From: Pirellulales bacterium
GTDB lineage: Bacteria; Planctomycetota; Planctomycetia; Pirellulales; JAICIG01
Reading direction: 5' to 3'
Assembly (NCBI GenBank): GCA_025924495.1
Contig: JAICIG010000332.1
Span: forward strand, 1-8,958
DNA: 8,958 bases
In this document: one piece after another, positions 6,798 through 8,958 of the stretch
Layout: every line of letters starts with the position of its first letter
Position numbering within the stretch: position 1 is the first letter of the stretch
The notes under the pieces: generated by a model
The model's database searches: none
The model's input: only the letters and a program-made list of their open reading frames with translations
What the model was told of the DNA's origin: nothing
Position numbers and translations under genes: made by a program

Positions 6798-7286
6798 TTA
6801 GCTCTGCGGTCCTGAGGAATCTTCCATGCCCTCGATGTAGCGGCGGAGGCGCTCGACTTCGTCGGTAATGTGACGGAGCTTGAGCATGTTTTCGACACGC
6901 TTGAGCAGCTCGAGCTTGTTGACCGGCTTGCTGAGAAAGTCGTCGGTGCCGGCATTGACGGCGCGTTCGATATCGCCCAATTCGTTGAGCGCCGTCACCA
7001 TCAAGATCATGATGCCTTTCGTAGCGGCAGAACCTTTGAGTTGCTTGCAGACCTCGAACCCGCTGAGCTTGGGCATCATGATATCGAGCAGGATCAAGTC
7101 GGGATGGAACGACGCGACCTTATCCAACGTGTCGTGTCCGTCCACCGCAATGCCGATCTCGCAATCCAGGTCCGAGAGGTAGACCTCTAACAACTCGACA
7201 TTCTGCGGATTGTCGTCGGCGATCAGGATTCGGCTTTTTTCGGATGGCTTTGTTTTCGAGGCGGCCATGGGCAGTGTGCTTTTCAT
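6798..7286 (-). CDS. Single-domain response regulator (receiver protein)
   Basis: A 162-residue CheY-like receiver with no output domain. Acidic pair Asp24-Asp25 (ILIADDNPQN), phosphoacceptor Asp68 (LILLDIMMPKLSG), switch Thr98 (MVTAL) and Lys120 (DFLSKPV) are all present, so phosphorylation should be intact. After the receiver, residues 133-153 (NMLKLRHITDEVERLRRYIE region) form a short charged, coiled-coil-like helix, perhaps for dimerisation or partner binding. The ADDNPQNVELL type of opening is common in receivers of hybrid kinases and PleD/RpfG-like proteins. No histidine kinase is in the window, so the partner is unknown. Start ATG 7286 has no clear Shine-Dalgarno; ATG 7268 is an alternative that removes six residues outside the fold. 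It lies 36 bases after glyA and 43 before the redoxin gene, suggesting a shared transcript. Confidence 0.9.
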   Translation of the reverse strand: MKSTLPMAASKTKPSEKSRILIADDNPQNVELLEVYLSDLDCEIGIAVDGHDTLDKVASFHPDLILLDIMMPKLSGFEVCKQLKGSAATKGIMILMVTALNELGDIERAVNAGTDDFLSKPVNKLELLKRVENMLKLRHITDEVERLRRYIEGMEDSSGPQS

Positions 7287-7322
7287 GTGATCGAAGAAGC
7301 TGAAGAATTCTCGGCCGCCAAT

Positions 7323-8579
7323 TCAACAGACGGCGCCGCAAGCTGCGGCGGGAACTGGAAATGCCTGGCACAGGGTCGAAACCTCGCCCCGAATTCGCGC
7401 AGCGACGGATTCGTCGTCCGGGGCTCGCAGCGATTGCAGGATCCAGTCGCCAACGCGACGCAGTTCGTCCTGTCCCATGCCGCGGGTGGTTAACGCGGGC
7501 GTGCCGATGCGGATACCGGATGGATCGAGCGGTTTGCGCTCATCGTAGGGAATCATGTTCTTGTTGACGGTAATATTCGAACGGCCCAGCGCCGCCTCGG
7601 CAATCTTGCCTGTCAGGCCGAATGCCGTAACATCGACCAGCATCAAGTGGTTCTCCGTCCCGCCGCTTACCAGCTTCAGACCGCCCGAGAGCAAGCGTTC
7701 CGACAATGCCTTTGCATTCTCGATGATGCGGCGCGCATATTCCTTGAATTCCGGTCTTAGCGCCTCCCCGAAGCACACGGCCTTGCCTGCGATCACATGC
7801 ATGAGCGGCCCGCCTTGAATGCCGGGAAACACGCTGCGATCGAGATCTTTGGCGTACTGCTCGCGACACATCGTCAAGCCGGCGCGCGGGCCGCGTAGCG
7901 TCTTGTGCGTGGTGGTCGTGACGAAGTCGGCCACGGGGACTGGGTTGTTGTGCAAACCGGCAGCCACCAGGCCTGCATAATGGGCCATATCGACAAACAA
8001 CATCGCGCCGCAATCGCGCGCGATTTCGGCGAATCGATCGTGAGGAATTTCGCGGGGATATGCGCTGGCCCCGGCCACGATCATCTTTGGCTTGTGCTCG
8101 CGAGCTAAAGCGGCAACCTGATCGAAGTCGATCCGGTGCGTGTCGCGCGTGACGCCGTAGCTGATAAAGTTATAAAGCTGGCCCGAGATGTTCAGCTTCA
8201 TGCCGTGGGTCAGGTGCCCGCCGTGAGCGAGATCAAGACCTAATACCGTGTCGCCGGGCTTGATCGCCGTGACGTACACGGCCAGATTGGCCTGACTGCC
8301 GGAGTGGGGTTGCACGTTGGCATGCTCCGCGCCGAAGAGCGCCTTGGCGCGGTCGCGAGCCAGATCCTCCACAACGTCGACATATTCGCAGCCGCCATAG
8401 TAGCGCCGGCCGGGGTAACCCTCGGCATACTTGTTGGTCAACACGCTGCCTACCGCCTGCATCACGGCGGGGCTGGTGTAGTTTTCGCTGGCGATCATCT
8501 CCAAGCCATCGGCCTGCCGCTGAAACTCGCCGGCCACGGCCGCCCACACGTCGGGATCTTCCTGTTCAAGCCAATTCAT
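7323..8579 (-). CDS. glyA: Serine hydroxymethyltransferase
   Basis: A 418-residue PLP enzyme of the expected length (bacterial GlyA is about 417). It interconverts serine plus tetrahydrofolate with glycine plus 5,10-methylene-tetrahydrofolate, the main cytoplasmic source of one-carbon units. Seen: [10 protein letters not shown] (28-37), [13 protein letters not shown] (51-63), [12 protein letters not shown] (91-102), VDMAHYAGL (196-204, His200), the PLP-lysine motif [12 protein letters not shown] with Lys226 as Schiff-base lysine, FPGIQGGPL (251-259), and [14 protein letters not shown] (354-367) with Arg357 for the substrate carboxylate. All key residues are intact. The C-terminal tail is short and ends with two cysteines (AACGAVC). 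ATG 8579 gives the usual N-terminus ([12 protein letters not shown]); AGGA lies 12 bases upstream, a loose spacing. It is first in a probable unit with the receiver and redoxin genes. Confidence 0.97.
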   Translation of the reverse strand: MNWLEQEDPDVWAAVAGEFQRQADGLEMIASENYTSPAVMQAVGSVLTNKYAEGYPGRRYYGGCEYVDVVEDLARDRAKALFGAEHANVQPHSGSQANLAVYVTAIKPGDTVLGLDLAHGGHLTHGMKLNISGQLYNFISYGVTRDTHRIDFDQVAALAREHKPKMIVAGASAYPREIPHDRFAEIARDCGAMLFVDMAHYAGLVAAGLHNNPVPVADFVTTTTHKTLRGPRAGLTMCREQYAKDLDRSVFPGIQGGPLMHVIAGKAVCFGEALRPEFKEYARRIIENAKALSERLLSGGLKLVSGGTENHLMLVDVTAFGLTGKIAEAALGRSNITVNKNMIPYDERKPLDPSGIRIGTPALTTRGMGQDELRRVGDWILQSLRAPDDESVAARIRGEVSTLCQAFPVPAAACGAVC

Positions 8580-8676
8580 CGGACTGCATTATCCTGCGGC
8601 GATTTAGAGAAAAGCGGCCCGCTCCTGCGTTGGAACTGGCGCTAGATTCCGGCCTTTCGCGCGGTCCCGCGCCTAA

Positions 8677-8692
8677 GTCCGGACAATCCGAC
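8677..8692 (-). promoter_or_regulatory. Imperfect dyad at the predicted glyA transcription start
   Basis: Read on the minus strand the element is GTCGGA-TTG-TCCGGAC, an inverted repeat with one bulged G, and it contains the perfect 8-base palindrome GTCCGGAC (8677-8684). It starts 1 base after the candidate -10 and covers the predicted +1 (about 8687), a typical operator position. No regulator can be named. Confidence 0.2.
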
Positions 8693-8693
8693 T

Positions 8694-8722
8694 ACTATAG
8701 CCGAGGCGCCGCAACCGGTCGA
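8694..8722 (-). promoter_or_regulatory. Candidate glyA promoter
   Basis: On the minus strand TCGACC (8722-8717, four of six -35 consensus positions) and TATAGT (8699-8694, five of six -10 positions) are separated by exactly 17 bases. Predicted start near 8687 gives a leader of about 108 bases before ATG 8579. No better promoter was seen closer to the gene. Confidence 0.45.
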
Positions 8723-8808
8723 GCGGGGCGATCTGCTCCAGAGCTCGGCTTCCGCATAATTCGGTCATGCCGTTTCGCGAAAAGACTGGATGCAATAGCT
8801 GCGGCCTT

Positions 8809-8911
8809 TTGAACAGAAGGCAACGAAGCAAACGAAGCGGGCGTGAGAGGGCTTTGGCCGAATGACGTGATTCCGTATGTTTCATTGTTTGCTTAGTTGG
8901 CTTCTGTTCAA
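8809..8911. repeat. Imperfect inverted repeat with 9-base-period arms
   Basis: The arm at 8809-8833 is complementary to 8887-8911 at 23 of 25 positions (mismatches at 8820/8900 and 8825/8895) around a 53-base spacer. Each arm is a run of 9-mers. Plus-strand arm: GAACAGAAG, GCAACGAAG, CAAACGAAG (8811-8837). The other arm, read on the minus strand: GAACAGAAG, CCAACTAAG, CAAACAATG (8909-8883). The element lies outside coding sequence, about 230 bases upstream of glyA. It could be a dispersed repeat or MITE-like sequence, or a transcribed hairpin. From memory, intergenic elements with similar 9-base grammar occur in planctomycetes and other environmental bacteria; I cannot verify copies elsewhere from this window. 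Confidence 0.7.
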
Positions 8912-8958
8912 TCTGCAGTTTCTTATACTCGCGTTGTCAGGCGCCCGGCCGTCGAGAC

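Larger units (their letters stand above)
8580..8958. other. Non-coding region upstream of glyA
   Basis: About 380 bases with no credible gene on either strand. The left part is the putative glyA leader (to about 8687) and promoter. The leader contains a GC-rich palindrome GCGCGG-TC-CCGCGC (8659-8672), more realistically a 5-base-pair stem with a 4-base loop. The right part holds the 9-base-period inverted repeat at 8809-8911. A TATACT (8924-8929, plus strand) could be a -10 for a rightward gene beyond the edge, but it has no good -35. No glycine riboswitch signature was found. Confidence 0.6.

Noticed and set aside
8580..8690. Glycine riboswitch in the glyA leader
   Set aside because: Glycine riboswitches are known upstream of some glycine-metabolism genes, but the conserved core was not found on the relevant strand.
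8673..8885. 70-codon minus-strand open frame upstream of glyA
   Set aside because: Arg/Leu-rich translation with no motif; it overlaps the candidate glyA promoter and one arm of the inverted repeat. More likely non-coding.
8809..8911. CRISPR-like array
   Set aside because: The repeats are 9-base degenerate units in inverted arms, with no regular spacers between direct repeats and no cas genes nearby.

Overview
The window is dense, GC-rich bacterial chromosome with nine protein-coding genes. Eight lie on the minus strand and one, a DUF2617-family gene, on the plus strand. The gene content suggests a planctomycete, probably in the Pirellulales range: a DUF2617 protein, an exported HEAT/TPR protein, an exported CNHC-type redoxin, a SplB-like radical SAM protein with a C-X3-C-X2-C cluster motif, and mostly weak Shine-Dalgarno sites. 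This assignment is inferred from family composition; no rRNA or other phylogenetic marker is present.

Layout from left to right. (1) Positions 1-1474, minus strand: the N-terminal 241 residues of a SplB/PA0069-type radical SAM protein, cut by the window edge, and upstream of it an endonuclease III-superfamily (MagIII/COG2231-like) DNA glycosylase. (2) Positions 1475-2392: the only plus-strand gene (DUF2617), with a good sigma70-type promoter and two hairpins in the convergent gap that follows. (3) Positions 2393-5979, minus strand: a compact three-gene unit, read as exported HEAT/TPR protein, then dienelactone-hydrolase-like alpha/beta hydrolase, then a second classical alpha/beta hydrolase, with gaps of 9 and 14 bases. 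(4) Positions 6098-8579, minus strand: glyA (serine hydroxymethyltransferase), a stand-alone receiver protein, and an exported thioredoxin/peroxiredoxin-like protein, with gaps of 36 and 43 bases. (5) Positions 8580-8958: about 380 bases without a credible gene. It holds the probable glyA promoter and leader and, near the right edge, a 103-base imperfect inverted repeat whose arms are built on a 9-base period.

The proteins do not form one obvious pathway. glyA is one-carbon housekeeping metabolism, the glycosylase is DNA base-excision repair, and the radical SAM protein has unknown chemistry. The TPR-hydrolase cluster is the most likely functional module, because its spacing implies co-transcription and translational coupling, but its substrate cannot be read from the sequence. 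I see no mobile element, tRNA, rRNA, CRISPR array or defence system. The most unusual items are the 9-base-period inverted repeat at 8809-8911, a DNA glycosylase missing several canonical Nth residues, and a possible leaderless start for the radical SAM gene.
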